A program made the translations under genes and the position numbers. The notes beneath the pieces are model-generated. The model did not search any database. It was not told the DNA's origin and saw nothing but the letters and a program-made list of their open reading frames with translations. A stretch of 33,409 bases of DNA from JANLVJ01 sp031363945 (GTDB taxonomy: Bacteria > Bacteroidota > Bacteroidia > Sphingobacteriales > Sphingobacteriaceae): assembly GCA_031363945.1 (NCBI GenBank), contig JANLVJ010000075.1:1-33409 (forward strand), read 5' to 3'. Numbering within the stretch: position 1 is the stretch's first letter; each line of letters starts with the position of its first letter. This document shows, piece after piece, positions 16,992 to 24,822 of this stretch.

Positions 16992-18122
16992 TTGAAGCCA
17001 ACAGTCAGTCTGCCATTTTATGCACGCCTACCTCTCATTCTTATCAGTTTAATTGCGCTGGGTTATTTAGCCATGCTGGGTCAAACAATTCTTGCCCCAT
17101 TTATTCTGGGTCTATTGTTTGCAATATTGTTGCTTCCTCTTGCTTCTATTCTTGAAAAGAAACTCCGCTTTCCCAGACCTCTGGCTTCAATAGCATCAGT
17201 ACTGGTGATGATACTCATTGTTTTTATTGTCGTTTATTTTATTGGCAACCAGCTTAGATTCCTGGTTTCAGCCTGGCCACGGTTAGAGACTCAACTAACT
17301 GAAGCTTTACGCAGTTTACAAGAGTGGATACATCATACTTTTCATATTGAAATATCCAGACAGGTGAAGTTTTTGAGTTCGATATCAGGTAGGGCCATGT
17401 CAGCAAGCACAAGTATGGCTACTGGTCTGCTGCTTAGTTTTTCAGGTCTCCTGCTATTCCTGATTTTCACCTTGCTTTACACCTTTTTTATATTATGCCA
17501 TCGAAAAAGACTCGTTGAATTTTTGGTAAGTTCATTTAATAAAGAGAATAGCCATACAGTATTTGCCATTGTAGAACAAACCCAGTATATGGTTAAGAAA
17601 TATATCATAGGCCTGTTTATAGAAATGTTTGTGGTATTTTGCATCAGTGGTATTTTACTCTGGATTGTAGGTAGCAATTTCGTCTTGCTACTTGCCTTGA
17701 TAACAGGTATTTTCAATGTAATTCCTTACATAGGAATCTTTACTGCGCTTTTACTTAGCGCGTTAATTACTTTTGCCACAGGTACCGCAGTTAAGGCTCT
17801 CTTTGCCGCTCTTTCTATTTTACTGGTACATATCATTGATAGCAATTTTCTTATGCCAGTAATTCTAGGTTCTAAGGTGAGAATTAATGCCCTGATCATC
17901 ATAATTGGGGTAATTATTGGGGAAATGATTTGGGGAATCTCTGGTATGTTCGTGGCAATACCCATTATTGCCATCATGAAAATTATTTCAGACAATGTTG
18001 AAAGCCTAGAACCCTGGGCAATTTTACTGGGTGATGAAGAAAAAGATATGAGCAAAAAGAAAAGTATTCTAACCCGTTTAAAGCAAAGAATGATCATGTT
18101 AAGGCAAAAGAACAAAGTTTGA
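16992..18122 (+). CDS. AI-2E family transporter (PerM-like permease)
   Basis: A 376-residue multi-spanning inner-membrane protein of the AI-2E/UPF0118 family. It shows an N-terminal helix pair (LPLILISLIALGYLAML, then PFILGLLFAILLLPLASILE), an amphipathic middle region, and the conserved C-terminal half with NVIPYIGIFTALLLSALITF and the motif GSKVRINALIIIIGVIIGEMIWG. About eight helices are expected. Family members are credited with autoinducer-2, small-molecule or ion export; the substrate here is unknown. The start is TTG 16992: an in-frame stop lies nine bases upstream and the first ATG would remove much of helix one. The C-terminus is strongly basic. Confidence 0.88.
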   Translation: MKPTVSLPFYARLPLILISLIALGYLAMLGQTILAPFILGLLFAILLLPLASILEKKLRFPRPLASIASVLVMILIVFIVVYFIGNQLRFLVSAWPRLETQLTEALRSLQEWIHHTFHIEISRQVKFLSSISGRAMSASTSMATGLLLSFSGLLLFLIFTLLYTFFILCHRKRLVEFLVSSFNKENSHTVFAIVEQTQYMVKKYIIGLFIEMFVVFCISGILLWIVGSNFVLLLALITGIFNVIPYIGIFTALLLSALITFATGTAVKALFAALSILLVHIIDSNFLMPVILGSKVRINALIIIIGVIIGEMIWGISGMFVAIPIIAIMKIISDNVESLEPWAILLGDEEKDMSKKKSILTRLKQRMIMLRQKNKV

Positions 18123-18312
18123 CAAGTCTTTTACTTGATCGAGCCTGTACCTGCACGTTATTATTTGCCCGTAACCGGGTCTAATAATTTCATTTGGATG
18201 CATTTGGCCTGCAAATTGATAATTCCAAAATCGTTGCAGTTTTTTTTGCGTACAGAAATTTCTGGCCTTGAATAAAAGAATATAGCACACCAATTAAATT
18301 AGTTCTACCCGA

Positions 18313-19107
18313 ATGGCCGCAGAGCAGCAAGTTAACCAAGTTGTAAAAGATAGCTGGTACCGGAAATTTCTTGAAGAAGCAGGAAGTCAGATCTTGTTTC
18401 TGGGAGGTTTTTTTAGAAACTTATTCAAACCAGGTTTTGAATGGTCAGAATTTATCAGACAGTGCTATCAGATTGGCTATAAGTCATTTCAACTGGTAGG
18501 CATCACGGGTCTTATTCTGGGTCTTGTAATGACCTTGCAGTCTCTACCCACCCTGAAATCTTTTGGCGCAGAAAGTTTTGTGCCCAGTATGGTTGCTATT
18601 TCAATTGTTCGGGAAATTGGCCCTGTCATAATTGCCTTGATTTGTGCCGGCAAGGTTGCTTCCGGTATAGGAGCTGAACTCGGGAGTATGAATGTGACAG
18701 AACAAATTGATGCCATGGAAGTCTCAGGTGCAAATCCTACTCAGTTTCTGGTAGTTACCCGAATTTTAGCCTGCACCATCATGGTACCCTTGCTTACAAT
18801 ACTATCTGACGCACTCTCATTGGTTGGTGGTTTTATCGCCTCAAACATTGGTGGCAATGTTTCAGCTCTGCTCTACTTCAATAAAGCGCTGGCATCATTA
18901 GGGTTCACCGATATTTTTCCTGCCACCATTAAGACCGTGCTATTTGGTTTTGCCATTGGTTTCATAGGCTGTTATAAGGGCTATAACTCGAACAGAGGTA
19001 CTGAAAGTGTTGGAATAGCGGCTAATTCAGCCGTTGTAAGTGCATCCCTGTGGATCATAGTAATTGATGCCGTAGCCGTTGAACTGACAAGTCTGATCGT
19101 TTACTAG
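18313..19107 (+). CDS. mlaE: MlaE family ABC transporter permease
   Basis: Permease of the Mla (MCE) phospholipid transport system that moves lipid between inner and outer membrane. The 264 residues carry the family marks GLILGLVMTLQ, the central SIVREIGPVIIALICAGKVASGIGAELGSM (family E-x-GP region) and MEVSGANPTQFLVVTRILAC, with five or so membrane helices. It is the first gene of mlaE-mlaF-mlaD; the next gene starts one base after its stop, so the three are almost certainly one operon. Confidence 0.94.
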   Translation: MAAEQQVNQVVKDSWYRKFLEEAGSQILFLGGFFRNLFKPGFEWSEFIRQCYQIGYKSFQLVGITGLILGLVMTLQSLPTLKSFGAESFVPSMVAISIVREIGPVIIALICAGKVASGIGAELGSMNVTEQIDAMEVSGANPTQFLVVTRILACTIMVPLLTILSDALSLVGGFIASNIGGNVSALLYFNKALASLGFTDIFPATIKTVLFGFAIGFIGCYKGYNSNRGTESVGIAANSAVVSASLWIIVIDAVAVELTSLIVY

Positions 19108-19108
19108 G

Positions 19109-19963
19109 ATGGAAGAGAAAGCAAAGAAATCTCAGTCGAATTCAATCAGAAAAGACGCCACACCTATGGCCGGGACACCAGATACTGACAGTGTTCACAA
19201 GAGTAAGATCGTAAAAAATAAGACGGCCCAGGATTCTGAGATTGTTATTAAAATCAAGGGGTTGAAAAAGAAATTTGGTTCAAAAGAAGTACTCAAAAAT
19301 ATAAACCTAGAAGTTCATAAAGGAGAAAATGTAGTTGTTTTGGGTCGCTCAGGGCAGGGTAAATCTGTAACTATTAAATGTATAGTAGGCCTGTTAAGGC
19401 CTGACGCGGGTACACTTGAAGTACTCGGCAAAGAAATCACGTCTTTGAGTGAAGATGAGCTTCGTGGGGTTCGTGAAAAGGTAGGCTTTCTATTTCAGGG
19501 TGCAGCTCTTTACGACTCGATGACGGTACGCCAAAATCTTGAATTTCCGCTTAAACGGGTGCTAAAGCTCAAAGATCAGACAGAAATAGATAAAAGGGTA
19601 GAAGAAATGCTGACCAATGTCGGTCTCGCTGATTCAATAGATAAAATGCCTTCAGATTTATCCGGAGGGATGAAAAAACGAATCGGCCTGGCACGCACTC
19701 TGATTCTGAATCCAGGAATCATGCTTTATGATGAGCCTACAACAGGGCTTGATCCGATTACCTCCCGGGAAATCAGTAATCTTATGCTTGAAATGCAAAA
19801 GAAATACAATGTTAGTTCTATCATCATTACCCATGATATGGTATGTGCAAAAACGACCTCAAACCGTATCGTTATCATGGATAACGGTGAATTTGTTGCC
19901 GAGGGTACTTATGAAGAGCTAGAACATTCACCAAATGATTTTATAAACTCATTTTTCAGATAA
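19109..19963 (+). CDS. mlaF: MlaF family ABC transporter ATP-binding protein
   Basis: ATPase of the Mla lipid transporter. After an unusual, Lys/Ser-rich N-terminal extension of about 50 residues, it has Walker A (GRSGQGKSVT, residues ~76-85), the Q loop (FLFQGAALYD), the signature LSGGMKKR, Walker B (IMLYDEPTTGLDP) and the H loop (IIITHD). All are intact. The core of about 235 residues is normal; only the N-terminal tail is extra, and it is low-complexity. It lies one base after mlaE. Confidence 0.95.
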   Translation: MEEKAKKSQSNSIRKDATPMAGTPDTDSVHKSKIVKNKTAQDSEIVIKIKGLKKKFGSKEVLKNINLEVHKGENVVVLGRSGQGKSVTIKCIVGLLRPDAGTLEVLGKEITSLSEDELRGVREKVGFLFQGAALYDSMTVRQNLEFPLKRVLKLKDQTEIDKRVEEMLTNVGLADSIDKMPSDLSGGMKKRIGLARTLILNPGIMLYDEPTTGLDPITSREISNLMLEMQKKYNVSSIIITHDMVCAKTTSNRIVIMDNGEFVAEGTYEELEHSPNDFINSFFR

Positions 19964-20018
19964 TTTATACCAAGGTAGAGCATCGTAGAATGCTTTAAAT
20001 TTAAAAACACGATAACTG

Positions 20019-20786
20019 ATGAACAGTACTCCTTCACAGAAAATTAGAATTGCTTTATTTACGGTTTTAGGTCTGGGTGTTTTCGCTGCCGCGATTTATT
20101 TCATAGGAATGCGAAAAAGTCTTTTTGGCAGCACCTTTAATACCTATAGTATGTTCAGCAATGTTGGTGGCCTGCAGGTTGGCAATAACGTAAGGTACGC
20201 AGGTATAAATATCGGGGTGGTACAGGCCATCCAGATTAGCTCAGATTCAAGCGTAAAAGTCAGTTACCGGATCAATGAAAATGTCAGGCAGTTTTTGAAG
20301 AAAGATGCAGTCTCAAGCATTGGTTCAGATGGTCTGATGGGCGATAAACTGGTCAATATTTCACCAGGTACAGAAAAAGCCGGACCACTCAATGATGGTG
20401 AACGTATTAATGCCCAGATGCCACTGGATTATGATAAAATTATTGCAAAGCTGGCCAGAGTGGCAGATAATGCAGATTCTATAACCTCGGCTCTCTCCGG
20501 TATTGTTGGGCAGATAAGTAAAGGTAAGGGCAGTGTAGGGCGTCTGCTATATAGCGATAAGCTGGCTAAAGGTCTTGAAAAAACAGTTTCCAGCGCTCAA
20601 AAAACCATCAGAAGTGTTGACCAGAGTTCACAAGGCTTTACCCAGAATATGAGTGCCCTGAAAAATAACTTCCTCTTACGTGGTTACTTTAAAAAGAAAG
20701 ATAAAAAGAAGCAGGAAAAGCGCGATTCAATCAGGTCTGTAAGAGATTCTAATACAGCCAGAAGAAAACGTGACCGCCAGAAATAA
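20019..20786 (+). CDS. mlaD: MCE family protein, MlaD-like
   Basis: Substrate-binding MCE component of the lipid transporter, anchored in the inner membrane by one N-terminal helix (IALFTVLGLGVFAAAIYFIG) and projecting into the periplasm. The MCE domain (about 38-115) shows FSNVGGLQVGNNVRYAGINIGVVQAI and SSIGSDGLMGDKLVNISPG. A helical region with GKGSVGRLLYSDKLAKG follows. The C-terminal 45 residues are very basic (KKKDKKKQEKRDS, then RRKRDRQK). It completes the mlaE-mlaF-mlaD set and is followed after 15 bases by an SDR gene. Confidence 0.93.
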   Translation: MNSTPSQKIRIALFTVLGLGVFAAAIYFIGMRKSLFGSTFNTYSMFSNVGGLQVGNNVRYAGINIGVVQAIQISSDSSVKVSYRINENVRQFLKKDAVSSIGSDGLMGDKLVNISPGTEKAGPLNDGERINAQMPLDYDKIIAKLARVADNADSITSALSGIVGQISKGKGSVGRLLYSDKLAKGLEKTVSSAQKTIRSVDQSSQGFTQNMSALKNNFLLRGYFKKKDKKKQEKRDSIRSVRDSNTARRKRDRQK

Positions 20787-20801
20787 TTGATATATCTTAA
20801 C

Positions 20802-21587
20802 ATGAATTTAAATCTGAAAGCCATAGAGGCATTCGTAGGCGGTGGGTCTGCAGGCCTGGGCCTGGGAACAGCCATAGAACTTGCCTTACTGGGTGCTTCG
20901 GTAACAATAACCGGGAGAAATGAGAATACACTAACCGATGCATTAAAACTTCTTGATCAGAGAAATGGTCAGGTGCATAAATACCTGGTACTCGACTATA
21001 CTGATACAACAAGTCTTAAAACGATCATTACCAGCTTTGCTGCCAAAAATAAGATTCAGATCCTGATTAATAATACAGGAGGCCCAAAGGCTGGCCGGGC
21101 AATCGATAAAAGCCCTGAAGAGTACACCGAGGCTTTTGAATCGATGGTCGCCGCCTTTATGCTTCAAATCAGTCTTTTCACCCCCCTAATGAAAGAACGG
21201 GGGTTCGGGCGCATCGTAAATATTACCTCAACTTCTACAAAAGAACCAATAGCTGACCTTGGCTTATCGAATGTTATTCGTGCAGCTGTTGCAAATCTGG
21301 GTAAAAGCCTGGCATCTGATCTGGGTGAATACGGTATAACGGTTAATAATGTATTACCCGGTTTTCATGAAACCCAGCGAATTCAATCTATCATTTCTAC
21401 TAAAAGTAAGGTAGAAGGCACTGCCGAAGAAATTATTCGTAAGAACATGGTAGCACAAATTCCAGCCCGTAGATTTGGAACAACTGAAGAATTCGGAGCA
21501 ATGGTTGCCTTTCTTTGTACCCCGGCAGCGGCTTATGTAAATGGGGTAAATATACCCGTCGATGGCGGTCGTCTTCTTGGTTTGTAG
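20802..21587 (+). CDS. Atypical short-chain dehydrogenase/reductase (FabG-like)
   Basis: A 261-residue SDR protein from ATG 20802 (a TTG at 20787 would add five residues). It has a Rossmann nucleotide-binding loop VGGGSAGLGLGTAI in place of the usual TGxxxGIG, NNTGG in place of NNAG, the catalytic Ser in NITSTST, and VNNVLPGFHETQR and the final VDGGRLLGL. At the place of the catalytic YxxxK it reads LSNVIRAAV, so Tyr and Lys are absent. A branch of FabG-like SDRs with LSNxxR at this place is known; its chemistry is unclear to me. It starts 15 bases after mlaD and is probably in the mla operon, which hints at a lipid link. Confidence 0.88.
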   Translation: MNLNLKAIEAFVGGGSAGLGLGTAIELALLGASVTITGRNENTLTDALKLLDQRNGQVHKYLVLDYTDTTSLKTIITSFAAKNKIQILINNTGGPKAGRAIDKSPEEYTEAFESMVAAFMLQISLFTPLMKERGFGRIVNITSTSTKEPIADLGLSNVIRAAVANLGKSLASDLGEYGITVNNVLPGFHETQRIQSIISTKSKVEGTAEEIIRKNMVAQIPARRFGTTEEFGAMVAFLCTPAAAYVNGVNIPVDGGRLLGL

Positions 21588-21629
21588 TTACTCATTTGGC
21601 ATGATTCATGAACGATTCAGGTTCTAAAA

Positions 21630-22100
21630 ATGACTAACATGATCAACAACGAAACAACAATCGATGTATTGAATGACCTGGTTAAGATCAATAATGATAG
21701 AATTGAGGGTTATGAAAAAGCCCTGAAAGAATTGCCTGCGGGTGATATCGATCTACGTGAGTTATTTATTTCAATGATCGATGAAAGTCATCATTACAAA
21801 CAGGCCCTGGTTGAAGAAGTTCAGGTGGCTGGAGGTGATGCTGATAAAGGCGCAACAACCAGTGGAAAAATTTACCATGCTTTTATGGATGTAAAGGCTG
21901 TGTTTTCGGGTCACGATCGAAAAGCCATTCTTGGAAATTGTGAAGCGGTTGAAGATGCTGCCCAGAGCGCATACATTACAGCTTTACAGCCTAAAAGTAG
22001 TTTACCGTCTTTTTTAAAAGATTTAGTGCTTTTACAGCAGCAATCTTTAAAGGCTTCACATGATAAGATAAAATTTTTACGTGATCAGAATAGCTTATAA
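21630..22100 (+). CDS. PA2169 family four-helix-bundle protein (DUF2383)
   Basis: A 156-residue soluble protein of the PA2169/DUF2383 type, a ferritin-like four-helix bundle of unknown function. Typical parts are VLNDLVKINNDRIEGYEKAL near the start, ELFISMIDESHHYKQALVEEV in the second helix, the loop GGDADKGATTSGKIYHAFMDVKAVF, and NCEAVEDAAQSAYITAL. The acidic and His residues could bind metal as in ferritin-like proteins, but this is an inference. Family members are often stress-linked. It precedes the SRAP gene by 20 bases on the same strand. A second Met codon nine bases later is an alternative start. Confidence 0.88.
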   Translation: MTNMINNETTIDVLNDLVKINNDRIEGYEKALKELPAGDIDLRELFISMIDESHHYKQALVEEVQVAGGDADKGATTSGKIYHAFMDVKAVFSGHDRKAILGNCEAVEDAAQSAYITALQPKSSLPSFLKDLVLLQQQSLKASHDKIKFLRDQNSL

Positions 22101-22120
22101 GATTAGTTAGAATTTTAGGT

Positions 22121-22819
22121 ATGTGTGGAAGGTATGGAAGAACTAAAAGTGCATTTGCCGAATCAGCAGATTTAGGCAGAGAACAACAAATGCTTCTTGA
22201 TTTTGGTTATAAATACCTGACTTATAATGCTGGTCCAAAAAGTCTTCAACCTGTGATAACCAGCACCAGGCCTGAAGAGCTACAGCTATTTTTATGGGGC
22301 CTTATTCCCAGAGATGCAAAAAATAAAAAGCCTGATCTTCCGTATTTTAATACCCGGGCTGAAAGCATTGAAAAAGTTTATCCATGGAAGAATATTTTTC
22401 CGAAAAACAGGTGTCTGATTCCTGCAGACTTTTTTTATGAATGGCCTAAAGTAAATGGAGTATCTTTAAAAAAAGATAGTCCCTTTTTATTCAAACGCTG
22501 TGACAGCAAGACATTTTACTTTGCAGGTATTTGGGATGCCTGGCTGAATAGTGAGACCTGGAGCTATATCCCTGGTTTTTCTATCATAACTACAACACCA
22601 AACGAACTAGTTGCAGAAATACATAATCGTATGCCTGTCATACTCGAACTTGATACATCTGAAATCTGGCTTGACCATGCAGCGACACGTGAAACACTTT
22701 TGGGCCTGCTCAAACCTTTTCCAGCTGAAGAAATGGAATCTTACCGGGTTAGTAACCGGGTCGGAAATATCCGTAATGATGATGAAAATCTCATAGACCC
22801 TGTTAACCTGATTTTCTGA
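22121..22819 (+). CDS. yedK: SRAP domain protein (YedK/HMCES-like), canonical
   Basis: Predicted abasic-site sensor that forms a thiazolidine crosslink between its Cys2 (after Met removal) and abasic sites in single-stranded DNA, protecting them from breakage. The 232 residues start MCGRYGR and hold all active-site residues: Cys2, Asn77 in YFNTRAES, Glu107 in ADFFYEWPK, and His168 in IHNRMPVIL. In the family GFYEW motif the Gly is Phe here (DFFYEW). It is 20 bases after the PA2169-type gene and 43 bases before the photolyase-like gene, which places it in a likely DNA-repair cluster. It is the conventional counterpart of the altered copy at 16115. Confidence 0.93.
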   Translation: MCGRYGRTKSAFAESADLGREQQMLLDFGYKYLTYNAGPKSLQPVITSTRPEELQLFLWGLIPRDAKNKKPDLPYFNTRAESIEKVYPWKNIFPKNRCLIPADFFYEWPKVNGVSLKKDSPFLFKRCDSKTFYFAGIWDAWLNSETWSYIPGFSIITTTPNELVAEIHNRMPVILELDTSEIWLDHAATRETLLGLLKPFPAEEMESYRVSNRVGNIRNDDENLIDPVNLIF

Positions 22820-22862
22820 GTAAAACAATTATGCCCTATTCACAATTAGAGCATAAAGAGAA

Positions 22863-23960
22863 ATGTTCAGCACCGATTTTAAAACGATTCAGCTAGAGAT
22901 TGAACAAGTTAATCCTGTTACATACAGCAAGACTCGAAACTTCATAGACGGTTCGGTTTCTCATCTCTCGCCATATATTTCAAGAGGCGTGATCAGTACC
23001 CGGCAGGTTTATAAATCTCTATTAAACAAAGGATATAAATTTTATGAAATTGAAAAGCTTGTTCAGGAATTAGCCTGGCGTGATTACTGGCAGCAGGTCT
23101 GGATCAGTAAGGGAGAAGAAATTAACAATGATCTTAAGTGGGCCCAACCAGCCGTTCAGAACCATTCAATGCCCTCAAATATCATCAATGCCACAACTGG
23201 CATTGATGCAATAGATGAATCAATCAGATCATTCTATGAAACAGGATATTTGCACAATCATATGCGCATGTATATTGCATCACTGGCCTGTAATATAGGT
23301 CATTCACACTGGAAGCTTCCGGCTCAGTGGATGTATTATAATTTACTAGATGCTGATTGGGCAAGTAACGGCTTGAGCTGGCAATGGGTAGCCGGTTCAA
23401 ATAGTAGCAAACAGTATGTTGCCAACCAGGAAAATATTAACAAGTATTCTAAGCGATATCAACGGTCTACTTTTCTAGATGTTTCTTATGAACAATTACC
23501 CCCTGATACCGTACCAAGTGCATTAAAACAAGTTAGTAAACCAGAGCTGGTTACAGTTCTGCCAAAAAATCACGCAATTGAAATTGATGAAAGCCTTCCG
23601 ACTTATATCTATAACTTCTACAACCTCGATCCTCAATGGCATGAAGACACTAAGGCTAATCGGATTTTGCTGCTTGAGCCTTCACATTTCTCTGTCTATC
23701 CGGTAGCCGAGCATACGATTGAGTTTATTCTCAAACTGGCAGAAAATATTCTGGGTGTGCAAATTTTTACCGGAGAGTTTTATGAGCTCGTTAAAAAAAA
23801 TACTTTGAGCAAGATTTTTTATAAAGAGCATCCGTTGAACAAGCATTATAAAGGAACCGAAGAGCCACGTGACTGGATGTTTAAGGTAAAAGGATATTAT
23901 CCTTCTTTTTTTGCTTACTGGAAGCAGTGTGCCAAGCAACTTCCCAATGAAGGGAGTTAA
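22863..23960 (+). CDS. Photolyase/cryptochrome-like FAD protein with rearranged domain order
   Basis: A 365-residue protein whose first ~205 residues are the FAD-binding helical domain of the photolyase/cryptochrome family: SHLSPYISRGVISTRQVY, LVQELAWRDYWQQVW, NHMRMYIASLACN and the flavin-pocket block DADWASNGLSWQWVAGS. The usual N-terminal antenna (photolyase) domain of about 150 residues is absent. Instead, after a linker, residues ~265-355 form an alpha/beta-looking segment (ANRILLLEPSHFSVYPVAEH, KEHPLNKHYKGTEEPRDWMF, GYYPSFFAYWKQ) that resembles a different arrangement of that fold. The protein is likely to bind FAD and act in light sensing or DNA repair; which one is not decided by sequence. 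The DUF2256 and TIGR03643 genes that follow are known companions of such proteins. Confidence 0.85.
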   Translation: MFSTDFKTIQLEIEQVNPVTYSKTRNFIDGSVSHLSPYISRGVISTRQVYKSLLNKGYKFYEIEKLVQELAWRDYWQQVWISKGEEINNDLKWAQPAVQNHSMPSNIINATTGIDAIDESIRSFYETGYLHNHMRMYIASLACNIGHSHWKLPAQWMYYNLLDADWASNGLSWQWVAGSNSSKQYVANQENINKYSKRYQRSTFLDVSYEQLPPDTVPSALKQVSKPELVTVLPKNHAIEIDESLPTYIYNFYNLDPQWHEDTKANRILLLEPSHFSVYPVAEHTIEFILKLAENILGVQIFTGEFYELVKKNTLSKIFYKEHPLNKHYKGTEEPRDWMFKVKGYYPSFFAYWKQCAKQLPNEGS

Positions 23961-24084
23961 AAAAGAAAATCTGCCACAGAAGATTTGCATCGTCTGTGGC
24001 AGACCATTTACATGGAGAAAAAAATGGGAGAAAAACTGGCCCGAAGTAAAATATTGCAGTGATGGCTGCAGGATGAAGAAATGA
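23947..24084 (+). CDS. DUF2256 family zinc-ribbon-like small protein
   Basis: A 45-residue ORF starting inside the end of the photolyase-like gene (14-base overlap). Translation gives MKGVKKENLPQKICIVCGRP followed by FTWRKKWEKNWPEVKYCSDG and CRMKK. The pairs CxxC (ICIVCG) and CxxxC (YCSDGC) suggest a small zinc-binding fold, and the KKENLPQK-to-FTWRKKW pattern is that of DUF2256. Members typically neighbour photolyase or cryptochrome genes, as here. Function is unknown. The overlap suggests translational coupling to the photolyase-like gene. Confidence 0.87.
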   Translation: MKGVKKENLPQKICIVCGRPFTWRKKWEKNWPEVKYCSDGCRMKK

Positions 24085-24097
24085 ATTTTAACAGTAT

Positions 24098-24397
24098 ATG
24101 AAGGCATCAGAAATACTCATTTTCAACGCACTTACTGCTGCCGATCAAGACAGGCTCATTGAGATGGCTTGGGAAGACAGAACTCCCTTTGAGGCCATTG
24201 AAATTCAGTTTGGGCTGAAAGAAAAAGATGTTATCAGCTTCATGCGAAAGAATTCAAAGCCTTCAAGTTTTAGAATGTGGAGAGCGCGAATGAAAGGGCG
24301 GCAAACAAAGCATAGCATATTGAATACTGGCCTGGATGAACGATTTAAATGCAGCCGGCAGCGCTCGATTAGCAGTAATAAAATATCAAAGAGATAA
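24098..24397 (+). CDS. TIGR03643 family protein
   Basis: A 99-residue protein with the TIGR03643 signature: DRLIEMAWEDRTPFEAIEIQFGL, then EKDVISFMRKNSKPSSFRMWRARMKGRQTKH. The first half is an HTH-like helical segment. The last ~25 residues are basic and not conserved. The function is unknown; genomes often carry it beside DUF2256 and photolyase-type genes, and here it starts 13 bases after DUF2256 on the same strand. It ends 13 bases from a convergent gene. Confidence 0.88.
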   Translation: MKASEILIFNALTAADQDRLIEMAWEDRTPFEAIEIQFGLKEKDVISFMRKNSKPSSFRMWRARMKGRQTKHSILNTGLDERFKCSRQRSISSNKISKR

Positions 24398-24410
24398 TTT
24401 TTTATTGATA

Positions 24411-24665
24411 TCATACGTTTATTCCCAGCCATTGTAGTAATTCTTCAAACTTGACCTTGTTTGGGGGTATTACACCATGGTATAAGACTTCATGCATCAA
24501 TTTTTGCTCTATATAAAGGTAGGTTTTACCTACTTCAAGCCTGATATCACCCCAGTGAATAAAAGTAGCCTCTTCACGCTTTTTTTTAAAAGATGATTGA
24601 GAGCCACCTGTTAATGTTGCACCCCTATTTGTCATTAAATCGATTACCATTTCAGATCGGGTCAT
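24411..24665 (-). CDS. Hypothetical protein (84 aa)
   Basis: A small protein I do not recognise. It is basic in the middle (SSFKKKREEATFIHWGD) and ends LQWLGINV. No signal peptide, membrane helix or known motif is visible. Codon use and composition look like the neighbours. It is convergent with the TIGR03643 gene (13 bases between stops). ATG 24665 follows an AT-rich region. A short hypothetical gene is the best call, with moderate doubt that it is coding. Confidence 0.45.
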   Translation of the reverse strand: MTRSEMVIDLMTNRGATLTGGSQSSFKKKREEATFIHWGDIRLEVGKTYLYIEQKLMHEVLYHGVIPPNKVKFEELLQWLGINV

Positions 24666-24822
24666 AATACTAACAAAATTAGCATTTACTTAACGTAGAG
24701 CTATCAACTTTTCGTGAATATATTTGATACACTTCATTTAAGTGCTGTAGAAGTATCTGAAGAGGTGATTTGCAATTTTAATTAATAGGCCCATTTACCA
24801 TCAATGTTTAAATTAAATTCAG

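Noticed and set aside
17726..18115. 129-codon minus-strand ORF with hydrophobic runs
   Set aside because: The hydrophobic pattern is the mirror of the AI-2E permease helices on the other strand.
18123..18312. Possible RNA gene in the gap before mlaE (short CCCG/CGGG hairpin)
   Set aside because: The pairing is only four bases long and no tRNA or known small RNA pattern could be found.
23682..24107. 141-codon minus-strand ORF across the photolyase-like and DUF2256 genes
   Set aside because: It is antisense to two well-supported genes and has no family pattern of its own.
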